A stretch of DNA of 64,000 bases from Maribacter antarcticus DSM 21422 (GCF_000621125.1 NZ_JHZC01000015.1:1-64000), one strand, 5' to 3'; shown: positions 37,501 through 45,894, numbered from the stretch's first letter. A program made the numbers and translations. Notes: generated by a model not told the origin, from the letters alone.

Positions 37501-37968
37501 GTAATTTCCGTCAAAATCGGAAATGACCCCATTTGTTGTACCTTTCTCTACTATACTTGCTCCAGGGAGGGGTTGTCCAAGTTCATCGGTAACGATACCT
37601 TCAATAGAACTTTGCTGCAATCCTATTTGAATAGCTGTGTTGTTCTTTGCGATGCGTATATTATCGCCTTTGATATCATATTGAAATTCAGCTTTCTTTG
37701 AAAGTATATTAAGTATTATATCTAGGGAGCTGTTCTTATATATTACATCATAGGTTTCCTTTTTATCGATTACATATTGTCCATATGTGAAACCGTATTC
37801 AGTCTTTTTATCGAGTTCAGAAAAAATTTCGGACAATTTAGCATTTTTTAGTTTTATGCTTACTTTTACTTCCTTTGAATTTGTGACACCTGAAGCATAA
37901 AGCGGATTTGTGATGCTCAGGACAAAAAATAAAAGGAAAGGTCTTAAAACGTATTTTTTTAAATTCAT
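34510..37968 (-). CDS. SusC/RagA-family TonB-dependent transporter with STN signalling domain
   Basis: 1152 aa. Sec signal (ending near NPLYASG), then a secretin/TonB N-terminal short domain at about residues 35-105 (VSIKLKNAKLSEIFSELDKK), a carboxypeptidase-regulatory-like repeat, the TonB box/plug with GVVVIGYGTTTKEKFNGAV, ILKDAASAAIYGSRASNGV and a barrel ending RFVALGLNLKF. The STN domain is what contacts the FecR-type anti-sigma factor encoded immediately upstream, so substrate binding should release the ECF sigma factor. Confidence 0.95.
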   Translation of the reverse strand: MNLKKYVLRPFLLFFVLSITNPLYASGVTNSKEVKVSIKLKNAKLSEIFSELDKKTEYGFTYGQYVIDKKETYDVIYKNSSLDIILNILSKKAEFQYDIKGDNIRIAKNNTAIQIGLQQSSIEGIVTDELGQPLPGASIVEKGTTNGVISDFDGNYTIQVSSAYAILEVSYLGYSTQDIPVNGQSSINVQLQSDTGQLDGVVVIGYGTTTKEKFNGAVSKIETKKLNTFSSANFEQALSGNVAGVQVVGNGKNPGENSVIQIRGLNTLTAGTNPLIVVDGNPLSEGSSFSSINNQDIESINILKDAASAAIYGSRASNGVILITTKKGKQGVLKVAYDTYYGFQDRIDNFELADAYDTALFDNDARNFGYVSGGPGRSITDDNATRDANGGGKRSRVQGFLQGYLDGQQGLINTDWLDATFRTASQQNHYINLSGGTEKTNYSVSFGYLNQENIIVDSDYKRYTNNIQLNSQISDRVRFGITSNISMVNSNPTGERGWSSHGTGAGQQPDPSYAAVLMHPYYPIYNPDGSFAIANQIDDNNDNWDGPISENTIAKVGLTDFFERRFRIFGSTFVEVDVWNGLKFKTSFGGDYNTIFTEFFAPSSIGNYRTPVANNLAQAFENNARRENYITENILTYNGTIGKHNFDALFGFSYQEESSFNTRLESNNFADNNLRNIAGATNPSAVTRRSKWALESYYSRLQYDYDGKYSLSGSFRRDGSSRFGANTKYGNFASVSAGWTLSNESFFPQDGFVGFTKLRASWGQTGNNQIGDFGSIALTDPDNYVLDGQLVPGAYTRTSPNPDLSWETNTALNIGLDLGFFQNKLFFTAEYYNSKTSDLLLEVPVPQQSGFSQSLQNIGELENKGFELEVRGSNFEMGDFSIGFNANISTNENEVLALGEGQEQIIANNGGMDFLTKVGGSIAEFYTYDIIGVYKEQASIDAAAVIPLAGTEVGDYIVRDADGDGEITPDDRVTLGDYNPDFTYGFGFTVGYKGFDLSAQFTGVEGRKAADNMVYDAESGEGFFVPTQYYVDNYFSDSNPDGFLRRPDFSSFSSAGRITRASSLAVLDADYFRLRSLQLGYNFNDGVTKYMGIDSFRIYLTGNNIFNSSKFRGYNPDGLDTGSNRKQALTRGWINSTSPLTRFVALGLNLKF

Positions 37969-38010
37969 TTTTTAAGTGTTGTTTTGTTTGATATTCGACG
38001 CTTATTCTGG

Positions 38011-38034
38011 AAGAGCCTGTTACAGCAGGCTCTT
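38011..38034. promoter_or_regulatory. Perfect hairpin between fecR-like and susC genes
   Basis: A 9-bp perfect inverted repeat (AAGAGCCTG, loop of six, CAGGCTCTT) in the 72-bp gap. No T-run follows on the minus strand, so it may be a weak attenuator, an RNA-processing site that separates regulator from transporter mRNA levels, or an operator. Confidence 0.45.
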
Positions 38035-38040
38035 CCTATT

Positions 38041-38955
38041 TTATCTCAATTTTACTTCTATCATATTTTTCTTTGTTTTGGTTATTTTCAATTCGTTTAT
38101 ATAGTTGATATTTTCTAGTATTGTTTGCAGATTTTGTGTTGGCCCAAGACTAATGGTCATCCGGTTATTCTTGGCCTTTTCGTTATAAAACTGAACTTTG
38201 ACCCCATATCTATAGGTAAGGAACTCCGCCACTTCCCCCATACTCACACCTTCTAATTTGATGATGTTTTTATACCAAGATGTAAATAGTTTATGATTCA
38301 AATTACTGGTTCGAAATACTTTTGATGTCGCGGAATACGTACTTCTTTGATTTGATTTTAGCTTAACGGTCTTATTCTTGTACGACACTTCAACAACCCC
38401 AGTTGCCACGGTTACACTTATCAATGTATCACGCTCAGAGATATTGAAACTAGTTCCTAACACGCTTGTTTCTAGACCTTCGGTTTCAACGATAAAAGGT
38501 TTGTCCTCATTTCTAGTAATATTGAAAAAGGCCTCTCCATCGAGTTCTAGATAACGGATTCCATTTTGATCGTTATTAAATCGAATACTACTATTTCTAT
38601 TAAGAGTGACTATACTACCATCTTTGAGTTCGACAATTCTGAAGGAGTTGGAATTATTGGTTACTACTAATATATCCTGATTGGTCACGAAATAAATAAA
38701 AATTCCGACTCCTAGAAGTATAGCGACGGAGGCAGCGAAACCAATCCATGACCTATTTTTTCTTACTATATGTTTCTTGATGTTGGAATAGACATCCCTT
38801 TGGACCTCTGATTTTTCAATATCGCTTTTAAAAACCCCGTCCTTATACTCCGATAGGGAAAATACCTCATATTCGGAAAGTACTTTTTCTTCTTCTGGAG
38901 AGATTCTGCCCTCTATAAATTTATCCAGAAGTTCTCTGAATTCTCTATCGGTCAT
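38041..38955 (-). CDS. FecR-family anti-sigma factor
   Basis: 304 aa if started at MTDREFRELLDKFIEG (38955). The longer frame from 39036 overlaps the sigma gene and adds an atypical hydrophobic head. N-terminal cytosolic anti-sigma helix region, one membrane helix (IGFAASVAILLGVGIFIYFV), then the FecR beta-helical domain (VELKDGSIVTLNRNSSIRF, LDGEAFFNITRNEDKPFIVE, VLGTSFNI) and the C-terminal STN-binding domain (GVSMGEVAEFLTYRYGVKV). It holds the neighbouring sigma factor until the SusC STN domain signals. Confidence 0.9.
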   Translation of the reverse strand: MTDREFRELLDKFIEGRISPEEEKVLSEYEVFSLSEYKDGVFKSDIEKSEVQRDVYSNIKKHIVRKNRSWIGFAASVAILLGVGIFIYFVTNQDILVVTNNSNSFRIVELKDGSIVTLNRNSSIRFNNDQNGIRYLELDGEAFFNITRNEDKPFIVETEGLETSVLGTSFNISERDTLISVTVATGVVEVSYKNKTVKLKSNQRSTYSATSKVFRTSNLNHKLFTSWYKNIIKLEGVSMGEVAEFLTYRYGVKVQFYNEKAKNNRMTISLGPTQNLQTILENINYINELKITKTKKNMIEVKLR

Positions 38956-39019
38956 ACCTTTGCTTCTAAAACTATATACCATAAGTATGGCAACACACGT
39001 AAAATAAAATGGGTTTTTT

Positions 39020-39601
39020 TTAAAAAAAGGTCGCAAGTATAAGTGCCAAGGGGATAACTATTTGGCTCTTTACCATTCTAATTGCATTTGAGACATGGGT
39101 TTCTACCGTCCGTTGAGAAATTCCTAGTTTTTTCGATATTTCTGCATTTTTAAGTCCTTTATTACGGCTTAAAACGAAGACTTCTTGACATTTTTTAGGT
39201 AGGTTCTCAACCGCTTTTCTAATTTTCGACTTCGTATCTTCTTCATATAGCTTTTGTAAAATGCCGTCATTTTCCGAAGCCTGAATCGACTCCAAAAATT
39301 CATGTGGAATACGTATTGTTTTCGAATCCCTAAGATGCTTATACACCTGAAAACGAGTAGCTCTCAAAATATAAGCCTCGATATTTTCATTATCAATTTG
39401 CGTTCTTCGAATCCAAATACTTATCCATATTTCTTGAACAATGTCCCTGGATAGTGAACTGTCCTTCAATATAGCATAAGCAAGTGAATACATTTTTTCC
39501 CATAGCCGGTCGTATAAAATCTTTAATGCGTATTCGTCCGAACGTTTTATCCGATGCATCAATTCTTCTGACGGGACCCTGTTTTTTTTCGCTTTTAGCA
39601 T
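39020..39601 (-). CDS. ECF RNA polymerase sigma-70 factor (FecI/SigZ-like)
   Basis: 193 aa. Region 2 (YALKILYDRLWEKMYSLAYA, SRDIVQEIWISIWIRR) and region 4 (LPKKCQEVFVLSRNKGLKNA, EISKKLGISQRTVETHVSNA) are both clear. Bacteroidota FecI type, first gene of the operon with FecR, SusC, SusD and two phosphodiesterases. Expected to drive the susC promoter after release by FecR. Confidence 0.9.
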   Translation of the reverse strand: MLKAKKNRVPSEELMHRIKRSDEYALKILYDRLWEKMYSLAYAILKDSSLSRDIVQEIWISIWIRRTQIDNENIEAYILRATRFQVYKHLRDSKTIRIPHEFLESIQASENDGILQKLYEEDTKSKIRKAVENLPKKCQEVFVLSRNKGLKNAEISKKLGISQRTVETHVSNAIRMVKSQIVIPLALILATFF

Positions 39602-40639
39602 ACTACGAAGGAAGATAAAAGTGCAGTAATCAAGATTAACTAAAAGTAAATCTTTGGTTAAATTTTAGGAGTCCTTAAAAAATTGATTATCAATTGTTAA
39701 CCTAGGCATTATTATAGCTTAACACTTTTATTTATAAGCATTCCGAACTTTACAAATTCAAAGTAATCTTTGAGTTAGCTAGTCTTAAAAGTCGATGGGT
39801 AGTTTCATCGGCTTTTGTCGTTATTCAAAGTTTAATCTATAAAATATTTTTGGTTAGTGTCAAACCAATTTTCTGCTATTGAGAATGCTTCTTTTAGTGC
39901 TGAATGATTGTCGTATCCATATGCCGAAATCCTGTCGTTGGTCAATGAGAAAGCCTTTTGGATAACTTATGGTCCTGCACCCTCTAGTAGGGCTCGAATT
40001 CTTCATATTTATCGGACAATATGTGAAATTATAAAGGGTAAATTAATAATGTCCCCTTATTCTTCCCAAGGACAGAGTTCAAAAAAATCAAATTTTCGAC
40101 AACTGGTATTATTTGGCCCAAGATAGAATCTAGTCGGTTGTGCTATTATTACAAATTGAATTGGAAAGAAATTGATTGTTTTCTCGTTGTCCCACAAAAC
40201 CATCGTTTTTTGGACCTGATTATTTATCTAGTATTTAAGTTTAATCTTTAAGCACAACTAGAAAATTCAAATAAACCTTAATACCACTTAATTGAACTAG
40301 TATGATTAAACCCACCCACAATTAAACCTTCCCAAAACACGAACTAGTGTACTTATAATTTAAAGAAACTTCAATAGTTGTGTCGAGATGATTATTCCGA
40401 TGGGTACCATGCTAGGGTTTTGCTTTTCTACATAATAATGCATACTGCCTTTAAATAAATTATATAATGATTACTACTTTATGTATACATCTTCTTGATG
40501 CGATACGGCATAAAATAGATACTAACGGGCAACACAAAAGATAAGAGTTTAGTGTAGTCAAATAATTATATATCCTATCTATTGTAAATTATACGTATCT
40601 GTTAGCAGATACTCGGGCGATGACTAAATCAAATTCCTA

Positions 40640-40738
40640 CTAACTGATTTTGAAAATGATTTAATGACTTTGTTCTTTACACGTTTTAAGGAAGATAATA
40701 AAAATGGGATAACACAAAGAACTCCTTACAAAAGGTGG
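40640..40738. repeat. Dispersed repeat copy B; its first half matches the repeat at 49.9 kb
   Basis: The first 50 bases (CTAACTGATTTTGAAAATGA and following, to TTTTAAGGA at 40692) match 49874-49926 with few differences. The second half (GAAGATAATAAAAATGGGAT and on) matches the core at 28841-28891 and 56377-56419. It is the left flank of the TetR island. Confidence 0.65.
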
Positions 40739-40940
40739 ATGCTGTGAAGCGTACTGATTGGTTTTTTAAAAAGGATATTTTAATGTAGGTTTAAATACAC
40801 TCTAGTTTTAGAAAGATAGTCTGATAAGAGTACCCTTTATTAGCCCCACCTTTAAGTAATTGTCTTTCTGTACGTCTAAATCCACCACGAATCTCTAAAA
40901 AACCACCAAATATAGATAGTTAAATTTAAGTTAAAAATAT

Positions 40941-40954
40941 ACAGACCTGTCTGT
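40941..40954. promoter_or_regulatory. Palindromic operator 1, upstream of tetR
   Basis: ACAGACCTGTCTGT: perfect 6-bp half-sites with a 2-bp centre, 43 bp before the regulator start at 40984. The same palindrome occurs at 41566, 41634 and 43742. Probable autoregulatory binding site of the adjacent TetR protein. Confidence 0.75.
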
Positions 40955-40983
40955 TTATTTAAATTATGTTCTATATTTATCCT

Positions 40984-41544
40984 ATGAGAAAATTAGGTGT
41001 AAAAGAACGTGTCATTGAAACAGCTTCAGATTTGTTCTATAACCAAGGGTATAACCAGACAGGTATAAATCAGATTATAGATGAGGCAGGCGTTGCCAAA
41101 GCTAGCATGTACCAACATTTTAGATCTAAGGAAGATATTGCTGTAGCCTATTTAATTGCCAGACATACCATGTGGATGGGAAAATTAGACGAGTGTGTTG
41201 CCAAAGAGAAAAGTCCCAAAAGTAAAGTTATTTGCGTTTTTACTTATCTAACGGAGTGGTTGACAGAAGTCGATTTCAGAGGCTGTGGATGGCAAAATAT
41301 CATTACTGACCTTCCTACAGATCATAATAAAATTAAGGATCAGGCCATATATCATAAAAACGAACTGAGGGGCTGGTTACAAAAAGAACTCAGTAAAGAA
41401 AAAGAATTCACTAACAAAGAAGCCAAAGAATTGGGCGACGAAGTTATGGTTTTGATTGAAGGGGCGATTATTCTTTCGCAAATTCAAAAAGATACTTGGC
41501 CAATTGTGACCGCAAAAAAGGCATGTAAAAAAATATTGGCATAA
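40984..41544 (+). CDS. TetR/AcrR-family transcriptional regulator
   Basis: 186 aa from the second Met (MRKLGVKERVIETA); an ATG at 40966 would add six residues. N-terminal HTH: FYNQGYNQTGINQIIDEAGV followed by AKASMYQHFRSKEDIAVAYL, the classic TetR DNA-recognition pattern. The C-terminal ligand domain includes FRGCGWQNIITDLP with a Cys and resembles TetR_C groups linked to electrophile or hydrophobic-ligand sensing. Inferred repressor of the cluster that follows, with operators on both sides of its gene. Confidence 0.9.
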   Translation: MRKLGVKERVIETASDLFYNQGYNQTGINQIIDEAGVAKASMYQHFRSKEDIAVAYLIARHTMWMGKLDECVAKEKSPKSKVICVFTYLTEWLTEVDFRGCGWQNIITDLPTDHNKIKDQAIYHKNELRGWLQKELSKEKEFTNKEAKELGDEVMVLIEGAIILSQIQKDTWPIVTAKKACKKILA

Positions 41545-41565
41545 ATATTTTTTTTTACTATTTAA

Positions 41566-41579
41566 ACAGACTTGTCTGT
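41566..41579. promoter_or_regulatory. Palindromic operator 2
   Basis: ACAGACTTGTCTGT, 21 bp after the tetR stop, in the promoter region of the downstream cluster. Identical half-sites to operator 1. Confidence 0.75.
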
Positions 41580-41633
41580 ACGTATTTATCAGGATGTATT
41601 AAATTTAAAATTAGAGAAGAATAATTCAAATAA

Positions 41634-41647
41634 ACAGACTTGTCTGT
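41634..41647. promoter_or_regulatory. Palindromic operator 3
   Basis: ACAGACTTGTCTGT, 68 bp downstream of operator 2 centre to centre and 65 bp before the DUF1348 start. The paired sites in one promoter region suggest cooperative repression of the cluster. Confidence 0.75.
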
Positions 41648-41711
41648 ATTGTGTGTAAATTTAAGAGGTATTAATTACACATCATATAGTTAGGTCCTTA
41701 CTAAAATAAAA

Positions 41712-42119
41712 ATGAAAAAGATAGTCCCTCCTTTTACAAAGGAAACAGCAGCACAAAAAGTTCAAGCAGCAGAAGATGCTTGGAATAGCAAGAATTCAGA
41801 AAAGGTTTCCCTAGCCTATACCCTAGATTCAAAATGGAGAAATAGAGATTTATTCTTTACTGGTAGGCAAGCCATAGTTGAATTCCTATCCGATAAGTGG
41901 AACAAGGAACTATACTATAAACTTAGAAAGCACCTATGGTCTTTCACGGATAATAGAATATCCGTCCGATTCGAATACGAATGGCAACATGCCAAAACTG
42001 GACAATGGTACAGAACCCATGGAAACGAGCATTGGGAATTCGATTCAGAAGGTCTAATGTGTATTCGGGACATGAGTGCAAACGATGTTAAAATCAACAA
42101 GTTGAAACGAAAATTTTAA
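41712..42119 (+). CDS. NTF2-like protein of the DUF1348 family
   Basis: 135 aa, cytosolic, full length. DUF1348 hallmarks throughout: [89 protein letters not shown]2-like alpha+beta barrels bind small hydrophobic ligands or act as isomerases/hydrolases; no reaction is known for this family. First structural gene after the two operators, so tightly regulated by the TetR protein. Confidence 0.9.
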   Translation: MKKIVPPFTKETAAQKVQAAEDAWNSKNSEKVSLAYTLDSKWRNRDLFFTGRQAIVEFLSDKWNKELYYKLRKHLWSFTDNRISVRFEYEWQHAKTGQWYRTHGNEHWEFDSEGLMCIRDMSANDVKINKLKRKF

Positions 42120-42148
42120 TTCAATACTAATCTAAAACATAATTACAA

Positions 42149-42703
42149 ATGAAAACGTTACAACCTTTACCCTTTGAAGAAGCAAATGTAGCTTCACAAG
42201 CCCTCTTTACCGATGTAAAGAGCAAAATCGGAATGCTTCCGAACTTATACGCCGCCATGGGTGTGTCAGATAAACTTTTAGGCGGATTTCTCAACTTCAC
42301 AGAAACCCTAAAAAGTGGGGAGTTCTCTGCTAAAGAGTACGAAGCCATCGCTCTAGCAACTTCGCAAGCCAATGGATGTGCTTACTGCTTATCGGCACAC
42401 ACTGCTATAGGTAAAATGAATGGCTTTACTGAAGATGAAACGCTAGCGTTAAGAACGAACACCATTTCCAATGAGAAATTAAACGCTTTGGTAAGCTTGG
42501 CAAGTGACTTTGTAAATACGAAAGGTCATCCATCTAAATCCTATATCAATACTTTTTTTAATACAGGATTTAACAAACCAGCATTTGCAGAATTAATCGC
42601 AATTGTGTCTTTAATAACAATTACAAACACGATTTTTCATAATGGTGGCTTCGAAATTGATTTTCCTAAAGCACAAAACATAGAACAATTACAAGAAGTT
42701 TAA
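42149..42703 (+). CDS. Carboxymuconolactone decarboxylase/AhpD-family protein, first copy
   Basis: 184 aa. The AhpD-type redox motif NGCAYCLSAHTAIGK (Cys-x-x-Cys with His four residues on) is intact, as is the IGMLPNLYAAMG start seen in peroxidase-related CMD proteins. Such proteins reduce peroxides or act as disulfide reductants. 29 bp after the DUF1348 gene; a paralogue lies at 45.3 kb. Confidence 0.9.
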   Translation: MKTLQPLPFEEANVASQALFTDVKSKIGMLPNLYAAMGVSDKLLGGFLNFTETLKSGEFSAKEYEAIALATSQANGCAYCLSAHTAIGKMNGFTEDETLALRTNTISNEKLNALVSLASDFVNTKGHPSKSYINTFFNTGFNKPAFAELIAIVSLITITNTIFHNGGFEIDFPKAQNIEQLQEV

Positions 42704-42723
42704 TTAGAAATAAATTTAAAATA

Positions 42724-43458
42724 ATGAAAACAAAAATCACAAAAGTATTGCTTACACTAGTTGTAACAATACTATCAAGTTCAAGTTTTTTCGCACAATT
42801 ACCAGATCCAGGATTTACAATTGATGGAGTAACTGCTATAGTAATTACAGATCCTCAAAACGACTTTTTAAGTCCAAACGGAGTCACGTGGGGAGTGGTA
42901 GGAGAAAGCGTTACAAAAAATAATACAGTAGATAATTTAGAATCCTTATTCAAATTAGCAGAGGCTAATGGCATTAAAGTTTTTATTTCTCCACATTACT
43001 ATTACAAACATGACCATTCATGGCAGTTTGAAGGTGCACTAGAAACCTTAATGCACAATATAAACATGTTTGATAGGGGAGATCAGTTGAATAAAGAGGG
43101 ATTTGAAGAATCGGGAGCAGACTTTTTAGAGAGATATAAGAAATACATAGAAAAAGATTTTGTGACTGTTGTAGGACCTCATAAAGTTTATGGTCCAGAA
43201 CAAAACGATTTAAGCTTGCAACTAAGAAAGCAAAAAATAGACAAAGTGATTTTAGCAGGAATGTCTGGAAACCTTTGTGTTGAATCACACATGAGAGAAC
43301 TTTTAGAAGATGGATTTGAAGTTGCCGTTGTTGGAGATGCAACTGCCTCAGCTATTATTCCAGGGTATGATGGAAACGCTGCTGCTCAAACTAATTTTCG
43401 CTTCATCGCGAGTCATGTTTACACTACTGAAGAGTTAAAAAAAGAGTTTAAGAATTAA
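42724..43458 (+). CDS. Secreted isochorismatase-family cysteine hydrolase
   Basis: 244 aa with a Sec signal peptide ending near SSFFAQ. Isochorismatase fold: Asp43 region VIVITDPQNDFL, a central cis-peptide region, and nucleophile Cys185 in AGMSGNLCVESHM. The family cleaves vinyl ethers or amides (nicotinamidase-like). Secretion is unusual for it and implies an exogenous substrate. 20 bp after the CMD gene in the same operon. Confidence 0.85.
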   Translation: MKTKITKVLLTLVVTILSSSSFFAQLPDPGFTIDGVTAIVITDPQNDFLSPNGVTWGVVGESVTKNNTVDNLESLFKLAEANGIKVFISPHYYYKHDHSWQFEGALETLMHNINMFDRGDQLNKEGFEESGADFLERYKKYIEKDFVTVVGPHKVYGPEQNDLSLQLRKQKIDKVILAGMSGNLCVESHMRELLEDGFEVAVVGDATASAIIPGYDGNAAAQTNFRFIASHVYTTEELKKEFKN

Positions 43459-43483
43459 TTAATAACCATAAAAATCAAATACC

Positions 43484-44470
43484 ATGAAAACAATTGTTAA
43501 ATCATTAATTGGAACAGCCTTACTGGTAGTATTGGCTCTAGGAGTTTATTCCTTTAGATCTGTTGAACCATCAATCATAGAAAAATCTATGTTGAATAAC
43601 GAAAGTTCAAAAACAGCATATAAATCTATAAAAGTAAAAGATGTAAATATTTTTTATCGCGAAGCTGGTGATGTAAATAAACCAACTATTTTATTATTAC
43701 ACGGTTACCCAACATCGTCTCATATGTTTCGAAATCTAATAACAGACCTGTCTGTACGTTATCACGTACTCGCACCGGATTATCCCGGGTTTGGTAGAAG
43801 CGACCAGCCTATGATGAAAGACTTTGACTATACATTTGATAATATGGCCCTTATAATTGAAAGCTTTCTGGCGGAACTGGAAGTTGAAAAATATAGTATT
43901 TATTTAATGGATTATGGTGCACCAATTGGGTTTAGAATTGCTGCAAAATATCCTAAAAAAGTACAATCGCTAATTATTCAAAATGGCAATGCATATGATG
44001 AAGGCTTGAAAGACTTCTGGATTCCTATTAAAAAATATTGGAACGACTATACAATTGAAAACGGTAAACCATTAGAAGGATTTCACTTACCAGATGGCTT
44101 AAAATGGCAATATACGCATGGCGTTCAGGATGCATCCAAAATAAGCCCAGACAACTGGACCATAGATTTGCAACATTTAACAAGAGCTGAAAATAATGAG
44201 ATTCAATTGGCTATGTTTTATGATTACAGAACCAACGTACCATTATATCCAGAATGGCAACAATATTTTAGAGATCATCAACCACCAACATTGATTGTTT
44301 GGGGTAAAAATGATTACATATTCCCTGCAGATGGTGCTTATCCTTACAAAAAAGATTTAAAGAATCTCGAATTTCATTTATTGGATACAGGTCATTTTGC
44401 GCTTGAAGAAAAGGGTGACGAGATTGCCAATTATATCCTTAGATTTTTAAAGAAAAACAACATTAAATAA
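43484..44470 (+). CDS. Alpha/beta hydrolase of the haloalkane dehalogenase/epoxide hydrolase type
   Basis: 328 aa with an N-terminal signal or anchor (LIGTALLVVLALGVYSF). Catalytic elements: oxyanion HG at 73-74 (LLHGYPTSSHMF), nucleophile Asp143 (YLMDYGAPIGF), an acid near Asp277 (GKNDYIF) and base His304 (DTGHFALEE). An Asp nucleophile in a xDxGxP setting is the hallmark of dehalogenases and epoxide hydrolases rather than esterases. Location outside the cytosol suggests detoxification of an external electrophile. Operator 4 lies inside this gene and encodes the TDLSVRY stretch. Confidence 0.85.
   Translation: MKTIVKSLIGTALLVVLALGVYSFRSVEPSIIEKSMLNNESSKTAYKSIKVKDVNIFYREAGDVNKPTILLLHGYPTSSHMFRNLITDLSVRYHVLAPDYPGFGRSDQPMMKDFDYTFDNMALIIESFLAELEVEKYSIYLMDYGAPIGFRIAAKYPKKVQSLIIQNGNAYDEGLKDFWIPIKKYWNDYTIENGKPLEGFHLPDGLKWQYTHGVQDASKISPDNWTIDLQHLTRAENNEIQLAMFYDYRTNVPLYPEWQQYFRDHQPPTLIVWGKNDYIFPADGAYPYKKDLKNLEFHLLDTGHFALEEKGDEIANYILRFLKKNNIK
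43742..43755. promoter_or_regulatory. Palindromic operator 4, inside the alpha/beta hydrolase gene
   Basis: ACAGACCTGTCTGT, identical to operator 1, located within codons 87-91 of the hydrolase gene. It is about 2.1 kb from operators 2 and 3, a distance that would allow DNA looping or a roadblock. It could also be partly coincidental, as it is constrained by coding. Confidence 0.55.
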
Positions 44471-44579
44471 TGGTGTGATTCGTTGTTTTTAATACTAGTT
44501 TATATGTTAAAAAATTGAAATTAATAGGAACACTAAAGCTGGCAATCACATTGAATAATATCATTTAAAAAAAGAAAAA

Positions 44580-45005
44580 ATGAAAACAATTAATTGGAAA
44601 AAGGCAATACTAGCGGGAGTTTTAGGAACTATATTATTTGATGTCGTTGGATTATTGATTACAGGGACTTGGTGGGACATACCTACTATCTTGGGCACCA
44701 AAACCGGATTGGGATTGGCATACGGAGTGGCAGGACATTATGGGAATGGAGTCCTATTGGCCATTCTCTTCGCCGGGATAGCACCATCACTTTGGGGGCC
44801 AAAATGGGTAAGACCAATTATTTTTGTAACAGGTGAAATGATAGCTTTAGTATGGCTATTTATGCTTCCGCTATTAGGAGCAGGAGTCGCAGGAATAGAC
44901 ATGAATCCCATGATGCCCGTAATTACGTTACTACGCCATTTAGCATATGCGGTACCACTATTCTTTCTAATCCAGTACGATTATAAGGCCATTATACGCA
45001 ATTAA
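44580..45005 (+). CDS. Small four-helix membrane protein of unknown function
   Basis: 141 aa with about four hydrophobic segments (AILAGVLGTILFDVVGLLI, GNGVLLAILFAGIAP, IIFVTGEMIALVWLFMLPLL, LLRHLAYAVPLFFLI). No catalytic motif or family recognised with confidence. Located in the TetR-controlled cluster after the hydrolase gene, followed by a hairpin, so it may close a first transcription unit. Confidence 0.75.
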   Translation: MKTINWKKAILAGVLGTILFDVVGLLITGTWWDIPTILGTKTGLGLAYGVAGHYGNGVLLAILFAGIAPSLWGPKWVRPIIFVTGEMIALVWLFMLPLLGAGVAGIDMNPMMPVITLLRHLAYAVPLFFLIQYDYKAIIRN

Positions 45006-45008
45006 AAA

Positions 45009-45056
45009 TAGGGAGTATTAGGGTATTAAATATTCCTAGTACTCCTAAATTTAAAT
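45009..45056. terminator. Hairpin following the membrane-protein gene
   Basis: GGGAGTATTAGGGTATT and AATATTCCTAGTACTCC form a long, slightly imperfect stem just after the stop codon. No strong T-run follows, so termination may be partial. Between it and the next gene (45058-45263) is an open frame without a start codon, containing LLAAKNYERSKKVILLG, perhaps a gene remnant. Confidence 0.45.
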
Positions 45057-45275
45057 AAAAAGAGGACGTCTAGCAACAAAGCAAAAAGAATTACGAAATG
45101 GTTTTTACATCGAAATAAGAAATCGAATGCGGTTGTGAAAATTAGAAGAGATAATAAGCACCAAATGTTACTTGCTGCCAAGAATTATGAACGAAGTAAA
45201 AAAGTTATCCTGTTAGGTGAGATTAAAAACAGGAAACTCATAAACCAACAAAATATAAATTAATCAAAAAAGACG

Positions 45276-45851
45276 ATGAATACTAGTAAGACAATCACTT
45301 TAGAACCAAAAACAATTGAAAACTCAGATTCAATATCTAGTGAGATTCTAAAAACTGCGCAAAAACAAATGGGAATGATTCCCAACATGTATGCAGGTAT
45401 GGCAAATAACACAGCTTTATTAGAGGGTTATTTTTATGCATACAAATCATTTAGAGCAAATTCAGGATTTTCATCACGAGAGCAAGAAGTTGTCTTCCTT
45501 TCTGTGGCTTATGAAAATGATTGTGATTATTGTATGGCTGCGCATAGTTTTGTTGCGGACAATTGGAGTAAAGTACCTGTTGAAGTAACAAATGCTATTA
45601 GAAGTAATTCAGAAGTCCCGAATGAAAAGCTGAAAGCATTGAGCATATTTTCAAGACAGATGACAGCAAAAAGAGGCCTTCCTTCTGAAGATGATATTAC
45701 TAATTTTCTAAGTGCTGGTTATACTGAAGAAAACATTTTAGGCGTAATTTCTGGCATAGGTGTTAAAACCATGAGTAATTATTTTAATCATGTGTATAAA
45801 ACACCAGTTGATGATCCTTTTTCTAGTAGAGTTTGGAAAAAGCCAAATTAA
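45276..45851 (+). CDS. Carboxymuconolactone decarboxylase/AhpD-family protein, second copy
   Basis: 191 aa. Redox motif YENDCDYCMAAHSFVAD (Cys-x-x-Cys, His) intact, and MGMIPNMYAGMA near the N-terminus parallels the first copy. The two are paralogues sharing order and motif but little detail, so they are an old duplication or separately acquired. Likely peroxidase or thiol-reductant role. Confidence 0.9.
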   Translation: MNTSKTITLEPKTIENSDSISSEILKTAQKQMGMIPNMYAGMANNTALLEGYFYAYKSFRANSGFSSREQEVVFLSVAYENDCDYCMAAHSFVADNWSKVPVEVTNAIRSNSEVPNEKLKALSIFSRQMTAKRGLPSEDDITNFLSAGYTEENILGVISGIGVKTMSNYFNHVYKTPVDDPFSSRVWKKPN

Positions 45852-45894
45852 TAAAAAAGAGAAGATAAATAAAACTTAATTTATTACAAGGATC

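Larger units (their letters stand above)
39602..40965. other. Long intergenic region with repeat copy and possible gene remnant
   Basis: About 1.36 kb between divergent genes without an intact gene. It contains dispersed-repeat copy B (40640-40738), a short repeat at 40287-40311 shared with 53790-53814, and the first TetR-type operator at 40941. On the minus strand around 39836-39965 there is a coherent peptide tail (FSLTNDRISAYGYDNHSAL, then KEAFSIAENWFD) ending at a stop, possibly the 3' remnant of a lost gene. The rest shows nothing I can name. Confidence 0.5.

Noticed and set aside
39908-40126. 72-codon plus-strand frame in the long gap before tetR
   Set aside because: No domain or convincing start. 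The opposite strand gives a more protein-like tail.
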